A stretch of DNA of 64,000 nt from Ophiodon elongatus (taxonomy: Eukaryota; Chordata; Actinopteri; Perciformes; Hexagrammidae). Both the position numbers and the translations under genes were made by a program. Positions 23,681-38,473 of the stretch are shown here, piece after piece. Under the pieces are notes generated by a model that searched no databases, had not been told where the DNA came from, and worked only from the letters and a program-made list of their open reading frames with translations. The stretch lies in NCBI GenBank assembly GCA_016806645.1, contig JACSYO010000134.1, forward strand, positions 1,013,501 through 1,077,500, given 5' to 3'. The first letter of the stretch is position 1, and each line of letters opens with the position of its first letter.

Positions 23681-26600
23681 CTGTCAAATGTTCAAGAACA
23701 GGGAAAAAGGTTTTCCATCAGTAGTGTGAAGAACTGAGATTTTTGAAAATGTTCTGCTGACAAACAATGATCAAACATTTCAAACCTCCTATGGCGATGA
23801 GACGATCCCCCCTCTGCAGGTCTGCCGAGGCAGCAGGAGTGTTGGGCGTCACCGTCTCAATGCTGACATGCACCGCATCGCCCTCGCTGGCAGGAACGTG
23901 CCTGAAGGTCATCCCGACACTGCCACACGGCCCCTTGATGACCTCCGTCTGATGCATACATGGAACAAGAGAAAAGTTACAATGAAGACCGGCATTGATT
24001 TAGAGGTCAGAGGCCATGTTCAGAACTTATCTACTTGATGTAGTGATAGGATTGTGGTGTGCAGGAACATGAGTAATGTATTATCAATAGCAAGAGGTTA
24101 ACACTCCCTTTTTCAGTACAAAGCACTCATTTATCCTTTGTTTCACTCTCTCTCACACACACACTAGAGGAGACGGGGATCAAACCGCCGACCTAATTGG
24201 AAGACGACCCGCTCTATCCATGAGCCATAGCAGCAGATTTGAAAGACTGCATTTGGTCCACATGATTTTTTTTTTTTTTAAAATGGTGGTTTGGTAGTTA
24301 TGATCTTCTATCGTCAACTTGTACAGTTCTATATCCGCATAATAAAAAGACCATGGTAATGTTTTGTAAACTTTGTATCTATGGTAATCTATAAGACTGT
24401 CATACAAGTTTGGTGAATGAAGCATGGTGTACTGGTGAAGGGTTGTCCTAATTTTGATTTTTTTTGATTATTAATGATTTGGGTTTTATTAATAATTACA
24501 AATGATTTACAGAAAGAGGAAGCCACATACACAGTTCCATTATTTACACATATGTTTCAAGGTTTAATATTTTTGTATAATATTATAGCTTAACCAGAAC
24601 AATTTGCTTTAACTTTATAGATATACAGTGCATCTTTAAAATGAATGTCTTCATGTTAAAGGTCTACAAACAACAACTAACAACAGGTACTGCAAATCTG
24701 TTTAGTCCAGATGCAAAATAATAAGAATGAAGATAAACTTGGAGTAGACAAATGCCTCCAGTGCAACACTGACATCTGCCTCCAGCATTTTGACTCAAAC
24801 TGAAAGCAGCAATTCTGTGGCAGAAGAGAGAGCTGCAATTAAACCCCCACTCCCGGCCGCCTTAATAACAGTCACCGCACACAGTCCAAGTCACATGTCC
24901 CACAACACACCTGTTGTGATGCGGAGGTGACCTGCTTTACGCCTGACAGGTCCTCCATCAGATGACAGCGCATTTACAGTAGCAAGACATTGGTGCGTCA
25001 TGGTGATCAGCGGTGTGTGGAAACCCATGCCATTTTAACTGTGATTGGTGGAAGTTGTCAGCTTACATACCAGAGACATATATGGTAGGATCTTTCCTGG
25101 TACAGAGAAAGAGCTAAAAGGAGGAGGAGGAGGAGGAGGAGAAAGAGGATGAAGATGGTACAGGTGTCCTGGTTTAGAAGACAGAAAAGGAGGGCCAACA
25201 TGATGTGGGCAGACGGAGACGAATGACTGTAATTTCCCCTCCTGTCATTTGTTCTGGTTCTGGTTGAAGACAGTGATCGAGTTAGGACCGGCCTTGAACG
25301 AGCAGATCATCCACACAAGCTGGCACGGGGGATGTGGTTGGGGGTGCAAGTTCACTATCTAGTGCTATTTAGTCTCAGTGTTTGTAAGTCTATGGCAGGT
25401 GGACCTCGGACCCTCTGAAGGTGTGCGGGAGGCATTCTCCCCCCAGAAGGTAATTGGGTACGTTTTTAAGTTCAACGCCTCCATCTGGTGCAGTTTGAGA
25501 GCAAAGTTAAGAGGCAAGATAGAACTCTGTGCTCATGAATTGTTTTGTGTTCTTGTAGTGGTAGAATGTAACCAAGTACATTTAGGCTACTAAAGTACTG
25601 CACTTGAATACAATTTTGAGGTACTCGTACTCTACTTGAGAATTTCAATTTTATGTAACTTCATACTTTAAGTCCACTACTACTCGGAGGGAAATATTGT
25701 ACCTTGAAGTTCACTACAATTATTTGACAATATTAGTTACTAGTTGGGCTACTTTTCAGATTCAATAACATAAATTATAATGATTTATTTGGTAGTATAT
25801 AGCCTAATTAAAGTAGTTAAAATGAGCTCCATCTTTACCAGCTGCAACATTAAAGTAACAAACACATTAAAGCATCAATAATTATAATCCAATGGTATCG
25901 GTCTACCCTAAATATTATTATATAAATGGGCCATTCTGCAAAATGAGTATTTATTTTGGGTATTTTCAGTATATTTTGATGCTTTATCATTTTATTTAAG
26001 TAACATTTTGAATGCAGGACTTTTACTTTAACAGTATTTCTACACACAGCTGTAGTAAATTATTTAATCATAAACACATCGGTTGACTAAATATGAAATG
26101 GGGACGGCAAAAAAAGTCACACTCACAAAGCATGGTAAACGGGACAGGGTCCGCGTTTCTAGACGGGTCGAGTGGGTTGCCTACATTGCTGCCCCAGCTA
26201 AACAGTCACGCCTGGAACAGGAGGCTCCATCACTCCAAGCAGGGCGAGGACCAAGCCCCTGGAAGTGGCTGAGTCCAGGAGGAGGGGGCTGTACAGATGA
26301 CACAGCCGGGACCACGAGACACTTTTACCTTCTCTTTCCCAGCAGAACTAGAGCCAGCCGCTGCACACGGAGCGGGCCAAACCAGCCCACCCGGTGAGTA
26401 GAACATATTTTGGGTTCATTATGAAACTGTGGCGGTACAAAATAGACTTTGGCGGGCCGCCAGACTAGGTCATCAATGGGAAACACTGTAGCCTAGTTAC
26501 TAGATAAAAAAGTGGCCTGGCTAAAACTACACTTCCTCTACACCTTTGTATGCGCATTACCAACGATGTGCAGGGAGAGAAAACAACATTTGACCAAAGA

Positions 26601-27465
26601 ATGCTTTCATGTTACAGTTACCGGATTAAAACAAATCGGAAATCAGAGAAATCATAACAAATATACCCAGGGACTATGCCCAGGGTTTTGCATTCTGAAG
26701 CTCCGCCTACTAGTGTGTTTCTCCAACCCAGTGTATGAATGGTTCAAAGTGGTGTCAACACAAAGAAAGAGTAATCTATTGTAATCTTTCAAAAAACATA
26801 CCTTGCCTTGGGTGTTGTTGTTTGCTAATAATGCCATGTGAAACATATGAGAAACAATGGGCCTTATTCTTTATTCTTATCACCAAATGTCACTGTTTTT
26901 GTACATGCACATTCATCAAGCTTTCTTAACTGCACAAACTTGTTGTATATTGCCTGCGTCAACATGATGATGAAAAGTTCACAAGTAGATGTGTGTGTTT
27001 GTAAGATTTGTTCATTCGCATAATTGGTGCAAACTGATTTCTCTATAAGGCTACCTGTTCTACTCACAAACAATAATATTCAGCTCTGTGAAAGTTGTAT
27101 GAATGTGTGTGGCCATTGAGAATATTATACAGTTGGTGATGTCACACTGTTGGTGCAACAGAATGATCCTGAGCGGTGACTTGTGCAAAGAGCCTGAGGC
27201 AGCTGTCAAATCATCTATCAAACTACACAAGTTGCTATGCCAAAACATGGCAATAAAAGCAATACATTATAATATATTCTGACATTTATCCTCCACATTC
27301 ATTCAGATTAAGGAATCACAATCCTTAAACCAACATGTGTTTGCGTACAACAGCCCTGGACTACTTACTAGATTCCAAATATGAGAAAATAGGTGAATAT
27401 GACAAATAGTCACTTGTACAAGACTTTTAACAACAAATCTGTTTGTAGGAGCAGTTATTGTTACT

Positions 27466-27510
<45 letters not shown>

Positions 27511-30500
27511 TGTGTGATAATCAGATCTGACCATGTTACAGCTCTTCCACGAAGACGATAACAACATTGTAGAGGCAACAGGTTGCTTTGGGGGAGAATG
27601 TGAAGGCTGACCATTACTTAGTGTGCAGCTAGGTTCTGTTGGCAAACACTCTGAATCTCCAGGTCGTATGCAACAGCAGGAGATGACTAGGGCATTGAGC
27701 AGGATATCGAAGGTGGAAGAGCACATTCATCCACGATATGCAACTATCTAAGTCAGTCCGTCTCACAGGATTATCAATCCTGAAGCATCGGTTCACCTCA
27801 CAATCCTACATGCATATATTTAAATGTGTTTTTTAAATATTTACACACACGGTTTACATCCACTCATATGCCACTATATTAGGTCAACCTTTCTTCATTG
27901 GGTAGGGCCCTTAACACACTTTGTGGCATAGAGTCAACGCGGTGCTGGAAACATTGCTTAGAGATTTTGGTCCACATTGAGACGGCAACATCACCCCATC
28001 GTTGCTCTAATGGATTGACGTCTGGTCTGCTTTTCTCCTGACACGCATTAGAAATTTAGTATGTTTTTTTGGCTGGCTGTCAAACACTATAAGCAAATTT
28101 GGACTCTTGTAAATTGTAATATGGAAGTTGCGGTTCTTGACTATTTTCCTTATTGCTGCATTGAGTTAGTTATATAATCACTAAATACTGGAAATAGTTC
28201 TGATGAAAAACGAGTGTGGCCATATTGTCAAGTTGGTCCTGTGGATCTAAGAATGGTACATCTTGGACTTCTATTTTCAAGAGCATGGAGTACAGTAAAA
28301 ATGGATGGATTAAACAAATTACAATTTATTTCAACCCTATTTTTTTTAAACAAACCACAATAGATCAGTCTCATGTCCCATGCTATACCAACAACTTCTG
28401 ATTGGCTACTCAAGATTCAGACTTTGAGGGCAGAGAAATCTTGCCCGTTGAGTAACAACTGCTGTAAGGGGTGTAGGTGATGAATCTCCCTCCTATAGCT
28501 GGAGCAGCGCTGTAGCTGTGTGTATACAGCTGCACCACCGGCTGCTATGTGGCCATTGTGCCGATAATAGATTTACAAAAGGTGAGCATACGAGTCCATT
28601 CTTCTGAAGTGCAAATAGCGGCAATCTCCCTTTTACGCACACTTACACACCAATATATGCACACGGACACTCTTATGTACCCAATTATATGTCAGTGCAC
28701 ACAGAACTCCAGGGGAAAGACCACTGCTTTTTAAAGATATCAAGCTGGAGGTTTACGCGAGGCTAAAGCACTATAATACTCCCTCCTGGGTTTATATTCA
28801 TTCTTTTGGCCATCATTCAGGGGATGACATGCAGCAAAGGGCCCTGGGCCGGACTGGGACCCAAGCAGTAGGGACTCCACCTCAGAGTCTACCTGACTTA
28901 CCGGTGCACCCCATCATGCCTAGCAGTATAAATTATATATAATATATAATAGTATAACGATGGAGTGTGTGCCCAGGAAATCATACCGGGCAACACAGGC
29001 TAATAGTTTCAAAAGTCCAGAGAGAGCTGAACTTTAAAACAGAACATGACGTCTTAAAAAACACAAAAAAAAATGCTTCCTTACCTAAATGTTAAATACA
29101 TTTTTTTTATGCTAAAAAGCCATCTTCCAATGTGAAAGGAAGGACTCTGTACAGTTTCTACAGCCCTTAGTGATACATTTGGGATCGGAATGAAGGCCAT
29201 CTTCATTACAAGCATTTTGTAGCACTTTGTATACAGGACTGCTTCAAGGAATTAGACACACACCCGAGCACCAGTTTATAGTCCAGGAGATTCCATGTAG
29301 CAATTAGGAGAGGGGTGTTGGTGAAGTTTAATTCCCTGTTCAGGCTTTTTATGACTCTTTTGTGATGTGTAACACCAAGAGAGATCATGCAGATGACGGC
29401 ATCAGGGTGATAGGAATGCATCTGTTGTGGTTTACATAGTTGTGTTGTCAGGGGAGGGGCACAGTTCCCTGCACTGTGGTGGGGTTTAGGTCCTCGTCAG
29501 TGGCTGCCATGCGTTCATTGTGTAGGTACTTGGATTTCAATTTTGGTATTGTGATATTTATGTTTATTTTCAGAGTTTTTTTTCTTCTTTTGGAAATAAA
29601 ATAAAAGAACCCTTAAAAATGAATGCCTTTAAACTGAAAGACGAGTTGCAGCGCTGTGCCGTCCGTCTCAGCAGAGACCCTTCCGTCATGGAGACGAGCA
29701 GAGCCAGAGCCCTCGTCGCCATAGCAGAAGTGGGCGCGTTCGCCAATGGCAACCCGTGTGGGGCGTGGTGATGAGGCTGCAGAGGCCGGGCGCAGGGCGC
29801 GACACATCAGCCTCAAAACGCCAATGTTTAGGGGGGAGGGGCCACAAACAGGACGGAGAGGTACGTGAACCCTCAGAGGGAAGTGGAGAGGGGACACTTG
29901 CGGTTGACAAGAGGCATAACAACAGCATGACACATTTTAATAGAAAAACTCGTGTTTTTTAGTTGGATAATTGTTTTTAATTTTTTTTACATATTATTTT
30001 TATATTGATATTTTTGCAAGTATTATATTATTGGACTGTACTTGTATAGATCTTTTCTAGTCTTCCGACCACTCAAAGCTCTTTGACACTACATGTCATC
30101 ATGCCACCTGCCCATCAACACACCGTAGGAACAGCCTGTTAAGTGTCTTGCCCAAGGACACATCAACATGGACTAGTGGAGCCGGGGATCGAACCGCCGA
30201 TCCTCTGATTGATGGGACGACCCTGCTCACCACTGAGCCAGTCGCCCCGTACTACAATTCCTTGAAGTAAAAATCCAAGCAAAGGAAAAACTATGTGCCA
30301 AAGTTCCTTTTGTTATTCCAATTGGATAAGCCAAACGTTCGATCTATATTAGGAGACTCCGCGAATAATGTTTTGCCTCCATTGAAGTAATACCATTGCT
30401 GCCAATGTTTTCTGATTATTGTAACGTATATATTTGTACACCATACCATGTATTGAGGGTCTTGAACCAGACATCATTTGTCTATTTTACACCTTGTGGG

Positions 30501-33500
30501 GAAAGAAGTATATTCTCACATGCATTTCTGTTCAATTAAGTTTCTTTAAAAAAGAAAGACACTATATATAAAAATGCTTGACTTGAATTCAGAAAGAAAC
30601 TATATTTGATCTCAAAAGGAGTTCATCTCATGATTCCCCATTTGGTGGAGAAACAGTGAGATCGGACTCCTTTCTGGCCTGACTTTACTGAGAGGAAGTA
30701 GCCATGTGGTGCTTCTCCAGACCGTTGTGTAGAGGAGCTTCCTCTCAGGGCTGAGCAGCGGTGACCGGACTAACCTCGTTAACATCGACGAACACAGCCA
30801 GCAGCTCTCGGTGCCTCGTCTCCGAGCAGAAAAGGGGAACAAAGACCGCAGCAGCCCTGAGCTGGTCGCAGATGTAAATGGAGTAATTCACTATCTATTT
30901 CAGCAAATCCAGTCTCTCTTTTATCTACACTGCCACAGAGAACAAATGAAAGGTTAATATGTTCAAATGGCAGCTATCACTGCTTTAAAGTTCCCTTTTC
31001 CACCTCCGAGACCAAAACCCAGACAAGTCTTCCTTTGATCCCTGAATAAACACTCATGTCAAAGTGTAACAGAAAGTGAAATAGATGGTTTCATTGCAAT
31101 ATCATGGGCCTCCTCACAAAAATTGGGATACCTCTCTCACACTCACACACACGATGAAACGGCTGCTCTGCTCTCTGCCAAAAAAAAACAAGAATTAAAA
31201 TGGTGTGTGCACATATGGTGATATGTTATATTTTACTTATTGACAAAATATCCCATATGCACACTCAAACCAACAATTAGGGCATCTACTATCAGGCATT
31301 GTGTGTGTGTATCAAAGCCTGAAACATCTTCTTCCTCTGTGACACGGAGCTCCATTATTGCCCCCCACAGACAGACGGTGAGCCACACTGTTTAATTTTA
31401 ATTGGACTCAATCCCACATACAAAGTCCCGCTGCCCCAAATACTCACAAGAGCATTAAATGTGATTAATCCACCGCTGAAAATAGTCCCAAACAAATCAA
31501 TATGCCCTCCTGCATCGTTTGCTAAAAAACTACTGTGGCCAACTCTTTTAGGAAATTACTGAGCCTTTTTCTTTCACATGAAACAATATATTTCTGGGGT
31601 GTGTCATTAAAATGATATTTCCCACACCCATCTTTGAACTCGACCTTCATTTTGATCATAAGCGCACACGCCCTTAAAGTGTTGTGCCTGCATCTCGCAC
31701 AGTTATGACGCTTTCGCCACAGTATGAAAAACAGGTGGACAATTTCACAACTGCGATGACACACACAGACTCTCAGGCTGAAGAAATGTCAACGTCGTGG
31801 CTGATAACGAACCCGAGAGTCTACAGCGTAGACTGTGTATCTTGGCTTTTTGCCACCAGAAGTGACACAAGAAGGTGGAGCTAAGTACAACGGAACACTG
31901 AATGTTTTTTTTTTTTTTTTTAGACGATCAGAATAAGGTTATAATCAACGCTGATGAACTGAAAACACACTGAAAGGGTTAGAGTTGGAAGAGGAAAACA
32001 TGGACAACTCCGTGTTAGAGACCTGTCAATCACCTTGTAGCCCCGCCCTAAAGCATACTCTGCTTTATGGTCTATTTGACTCTAAATGGACCATAATTCA
32101 ATTCAATTGATTTTGTATAGCCCAAAATCACAAATTTGCCTCAGAGGGCTTTACAATCTGTACACATACATCATCCTGACAGAGGATGTCAGATGTGTAC
32201 AGATTGTATTTTAACTTTGTAACTTCACAGGACAAACATTTAACAGGGAGAAAGAAAGGAAGAAACCTTCAGGAGAGCAACAGAGGAGGATCCTCTATCA
32301 GGATGGACAGAAGTACAATAGATGTCATGTGTACAGAATGAACAACATAACAGAGTTACAACACATTCTAACTTGTCATAATTTACTAAATGAACATCAT
32401 GCTGTATTGAAGAAGATTTGAAACTAGAGATTGAGACCATAAACTCATGTTTACAATGTTTACTGAGGGAATAAATCAAGAGAGATGTAGAGTTGTTTTC
32501 TCATAGACTTCTATACAACCAGAGGAGTCGCCCCCTGCTGGTCAGTAGAGAGAATGCAGCTTTAAGGCACTTCCGCATTGGCTTCACTGTTCAGACCTAG
32601 ACGTTGCGGCCTGGTCTAAAGCAATACTTGGAGGCTGTGAGGCTTACTTAGGTCAGGGGTGCTGATGAAAAGTCACAGGATCACTCCAGTTATTACAATT
32701 CATTCTTAGGGAAACATAAATGTCTGAAACAACGTGTATGGCAATTTTATCTTACTAAACTTATCATAATTAGCATATGAATTCTTGAGTTATAACCAAA
32801 AACTACTTTTTTGCACGGTGACCTTTGACCACCAAAGCTGAACCCGTTCATCCTTGTGTCCAAGTGGACGTTTGTGCCAAATTGTAAGACATTGTCCCTC
32901 TAGGGGTTCCAGAGGATCACGAGACTGGACGGACAACCCTAAAACATAATGCTCCGTCCAGGGCGGTCACCGGTACAGGGGCATTAAAAGGTCCTGAATC
33001 CTTGACCCTTGGTGTAAATCTACCAATTTCAAATAAAGAGATCCTGCACATTTACTGAAAGACGACTGTCAATACATTAATCTGATGAGCTTTAACTCCC
33101 AAAAAGGTAAAAAGTTTTGTTAACATACAATTGATTTTAAAACACGTCACACTGCTCCGCTCCAGCATCACCATGATTTATCCATATTTGGACCACCTGC
33201 TGGTTCCATTTTCATAAAACTTCACCGTGAGCCTCACTGTGTTTGTGTTCTCAAAGAAAACCAATGGGGGCAATTATTCATTCTCCAGCATTACAACTGT
33301 GAACTGCCAATGATCCTGACTACGGCCACGAAACGTTTACAAGCTTATTTTACAAAAGATCTTTGTTCCTGTCCAGAAATCTAAAATCGGCTTGTGTGAA
33401 GAGGTTTAAATTGTAGTTTGTGGCCAACTGACATGTTCAGAGAAAGTTGTCTTCATGAGGACATGCTCATCTACAGATTTGTTTATTCTTTACTTACATA

Positions 33501-36500
33501 GGTTGTAAGTAGCTCACAGATTTGCTGTAAAAACCTGCTTTAATATTCATTTGAAGAGATTTTAATAATTTTGTCTAAGATCTGTAGGACACTTTAAGAC
33601 TCGTTATTGCAGGGTTGTCGTCGTTTTTTTCATATTTCACTTTTTTCAGTCACATGTCAGAAATCATTCTGCAAAATATTGCCCATAAAAATATCCAGAG
33701 TGGAATGAAAATATTCCCAACATTCCCAAAGCAATGTGTCACAATCAATTGACTGCTCACTATACAGTACTACTACTGAGGAACGGTGAACATGTGAACA
33801 AGGGAGTGATTTCAGACGCAGCTACAGTCAGTTTCCATTCCTGATTTTAAAAAAAGGCAGAGAGCAGCTACAAAATAAATAACCGGAAATACTTTTCCCA
33901 ACCTATGGGCCGTCGGAGCGAACGCATGCCTGAAAGGAGCTGCTGTTAAGCGCATTCTCACATAAACTCGGTTTTGTGTCATTCCCCGATCAAAACCAGC
34001 TCTGACTCGACACAGATTACAAATGACCAGTGAACGTGATCTGGCTTGCAGCTGTAATTCACATCACACCGAGTCTAAATGTAGTAAACTAGCGTTGTCT
34101 ATACAAACAGTTATACTTGTAAAGATACACATGTTTGTGGAGTGGAATGGGTTGTACAGGCCTCCATGGAATAAGTCATCGGAGGGTTATGTGTAGACTG
34201 AAAGCAATCTGCAGGGCGAGGCGGCTCGCTGCAGGCGGCTCTTAAACCGCTGCTCGACGGATAGCGCGGACGGAGCAGCATCTCCTGTTGCTTGGCTGAA
34301 CATCCCTCTGCTCCCCAGCAGGTCTGGGAGGGTGTGTGTGAGACGGAGAGGTGGGGGGGTTGAGCAAATCCTTTTCCCTGTCACTGCACCGCTTGGTAAT
34401 TTAATATAATACCACATGTCAGATCGATTTGTGTATGGTTATAGGGTACGAGTCGCTGCGAGGCAAGTGCGCCGCAATTCCCTGCCACATCCAATTAGCA
34501 GCCCCGGTGGTGATGGGGGTGGAGAGGGCTGAGGGGTGGGGTGCACGGCCAGCCGCTCAGGTGTTTACGTGGGTATATCAGGCTGGCTAACTGTGACGCA
34601 TATTCTGCCGTGTGTGTGTGTTCTCAAACACAACATCACAGACACAGGTTAAGTTACAGTAAAAAGCATCGGAACATTTTTAAATCTCTTTCCTTCAAAC
34701 CTACTCGGTACACAGCCGGACTGCCAAGATATCATCTGGATGTTTGCATGCAATATTTCTCCATTAAAGCCGTGCTTGAGCCAGTTTCATCTCGTTAAAA
34801 GAGTGCAGCCCTTTGCTGGACCAGGACTCAGCTACGAGAATCGGCTGTCATTTACTTCAAAAAGCAAAGAACATTTCATACATGCATCTAAAGAATGAGT
34901 GAAATAATATATTACTGAAATACTGACAATTACGTCATACCTTCTTTTAAAAATAATTACATTCATACAAGTGTCATGACAAACTGCGGTCAGGTCACAG
35001 GACAGCACAGGGGAGTTGCAGTGACCAGATATTTTAGGTTTTTCGGGGGTTGTTGCCTTGAACTGTGGACCGACCCCCGTTAGAAACTGCATACTACCTA
35101 CAAGGGGGAGGGGGGGGGGGCAGTATGCCAATACCACGCTCCCTCTGGGCATCTCATTAGTGACACCGTCATTACTCTTTTCTCCAATTATGATTAACTC
35201 AATAATATCATGACAAAAAAAAAAATAACTATCCATCAACCCCCACCCACCCACCCACCAAATAACTGCCCTGTTGTATTCACAACTATCCATTCAATGT
35301 CTACAGAGGAAATATTATAACCTGAATATTGGGCAGATATTAATGACTTTCTGAATGGCGTAACCTAATTCACATGGATGATGGACGTGGTAGCAGTGGA
35401 TTTATCCACTAAAAATCACTGTGACGGTTTTACACTCGTGTGGCTCAATCTGAATTGTCAAGTTGCCTTTTTATCATAGGAAGCAGGTTTCAAAAGCATT
35501 AAGAACAAAAGGAGTTGTCATGGAGACGCTGGCTAACAAAAAGGTGCTTTGCCTAATTTGCACTTGTATAGACAGCAACAGTGGCTTGGTCGCCCACACG
35601 GCCCTTTTTTGTAGCTGTCACTGGCATAATAAAAAATAAAAAAAAGAATGATCCGTCATGACTGTTACATCATCCTGGAGTAATAAATGACAACTAAATT
35701 GTAAACTACGACCACAGGTGGAGAAGGGAGCAGCACACCATTTCCCTTGTTATCAAGTTGGCATTTCAGTCCTCCCTCTCCTTTGAAGTGTGCCATGCGG
35801 ACACTATCTCCCTCCTCACGAGCCCACCAGCTGCGTTAGCCGCTCAGGCCGCTCCTTGGAACCTACAGGGGCAAATTGGACCGCCTGACCACGTAACATT
35901 TCCTTATCATTCGTTTTAACATTTGCACAGTTTGTCGCCTGATCTCAGTCTATTGCTGTGTTTCCCCTCAGCAAGCAACAAACAGGACGGCCCAGCGCGG
36001 CCAGCTACACAGTGCTCCGGTATTAAGAGCAAATAGCACAGAGAGCTGCTGCCATGTTCTTAAAATGGAACAGATCAGGGGGAAACCAAAACCAGCTCAA
36101 CGTTGATGTGTGGCCTGTTGTTGCAGCATATAGGTTAACAGGCTACAGGTCTCAGTCATTAACAGCTGCTCTCTGCTGGCCCTTTAAAAATCCTATGAGC
36201 TATTCAAAAACAGCCCACTCACACTCACACACACCCTCATCCCCTCAGTGATTCAGGGAGGAAGAGCACGACGAAAATGAATGATTTTTATTTCATTTGG
36301 CTCTGCTGCTGCTCAATAGATCCGATATAATATCATTTCTGTTAAGGAGAAGTACAAACAGAGAAATAGTCGGTGGTTACCATCACTCTAAATAACACTG
36401 ACATAGCAGAAGGAAAACAGACAAGCATACGTCACGGCAGTTGTCAGATCCTTCGAGATGGAAAGAAAGGGAGTTCAGAGCGATTCCTCAAAAGATTAGG

Positions 36501-38143
36501 AGATGAATTTATGGGGTGGCTTACACTGCTGAGGCACATGATAAAAAAGGTCAAGCCTCAGAAAGTTTACATGATACTGGAATGTTTGGCAACGCTTCAC
36601 TTTTCAACTTGACAATTTCAGATTAATTTCATACGAGGTTTCCCAGAAAGATGGAGGTACTTCGGGACCGCGTATAGGGAACATAAAGTCAGGGTTCAAT
36701 TGGTACGCTCCCAGTTTAAATGACCGCAATTCATCTCCGAAGCCCCTTCCACTCGTCTGCAACACTGCTGTAAAGAATGGGCTTTGTTTATTCACACAGA
36801 ACCAGGCGTCACCATGTGTGGCTCCAGATAGCGTTTCATCTTCCCCTCACAAATAACACGGAGCACATTGATAGAGCGCGTTGGTCTCAGCATATTATTA
36901 TTTACACTTTGTCAACGACTGCATCTAGATACAGGAACATGCAAAACACCGATCAATGATCCGCATTGGTCGGAGTCGGGCTAATGACTAATCAGTGTGG
37001 GCATTACACGGAGTTCAGTAGACCCATTTAGACTCTGCGGTGAGTAACAGTCATGCCTCCTCTAATGGAGAGACCATGCCTATAGGACCAGAGGAATACA
37101 TTCCAAATGGAAATGGAGAGGAAAGTGTAATATGGCTGTGGCTCTGCCCGTCATGCACATGGCGGCTGGGCTATCGAGTTTCCTCGGAGGTGAATTGATC
37201 CGCGGGAGAAGCGATTAGAAACAAACAGCTTGTGGGACCAACCTCTCATGTCTTTAATCTGCTTTCTGCTGCGCGGCCAGCCGTCGCCAAACACAATTAG
37301 AACGAGCCATTTAATTGGCCCAGGAAGGCGGAAACCAACGGTGAATGTGTCACCCGACACGAGGCAATGTGTGCGTGAGGAAAAACGACCGAGGTGATTG
37401 GCTCCTTTAAGTAGCATTTGATTATGGGCTGGACGCGCATGTTGACAGGACCGACGACGCCGTCCCAGCCTCGCTTCTTTTTTGAGGGAGAGACGCATCA
37501 TAATCACATCGTCTAGTTTCCAGATGGAAAGACATCTACAGAGCAGACCGTTTCATTTATTTATTTTAGTATTTAATCCCATTTTTTGTAAATTCTAATT
37601 TCCTGACATGAAGGTTTAAGTGCTGTCTGTCACACCAGCATATGTGTTCAAAAGTTGGTATTAATTGTTGGTGTTTAAATATATACAGTATCTCCTGATT
37701 TAAATTCATAAACCTTTATAACTTTAGAGTTTATTGTGTGGGCAAACGTTTTATAATGCAACACTGAAGCATTGAGCAGTTTGACTTATTTTGTTCAATA
37801 ACAAAGGGGTCTTTATGCATTTGAAAAAAATATTTAAAAAAAAAAAAAAGGTAAAATAAAATAGTCAGGTGATGTATATTATCCACTAGCCAGCCCTGGT
37901 TCTTTATGCATTTACTTTTGTCTGCCTACAAACTAGTCAAATTGAAAATTGAAAAGCATTTTAATTGCTGGATTAGCCAAAGGCAGATGTATATATTTAC
38001 TATTTGATTCATCAATTGATAATTTGACGTCGATATGAAATTGATGATATTACCCACTCCTACTGTACTTGTACTCCAAAAAGTACTGAATGGAAAGTGA
38101 ACCTGTGGCCTCTCTGGTGCTTGAAGCACCAAATGACTCATTG

Positions 38144-38205
<62 letters not shown>

Positions 38206-38297
38206 CAACCAACTGTCTTTCATCGGGTGTTCGGGGCAGATTAAAGACACCCTAAGTGGAACATCAAACAACCACTGTGATGGGGAGGGGAGGGGAT

Positions 38298-38332
<35 letters not shown>

Positions 38333-38397
38333 AGAGATGCTAAAATCACCTGCATAAAATTTCCTGTTCTCCCTCTCCGAGCCTAACTGGTGGGGTG

Positions 38398-38473
<76 letters not shown>

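Noticed and set aside
24165..24232. Possible functional tRNA gene
   Set aside because: Box-like elements are present, but no complete cloverleaf is apparent and the sequence resembles SINE heads elsewhere in the window.
37151..37507. 118-codon minus open frame
   Set aside because: Basic, low-complexity translation over a possible conserved noncoding block; no domain or splice context.
38146..38472. CRISPR-like array of regular repeats
   Set aside because: The repeated units are dinucleotide runs with irregular spacing in a vertebrate intron; no repeat-spacer structure or cas gene.
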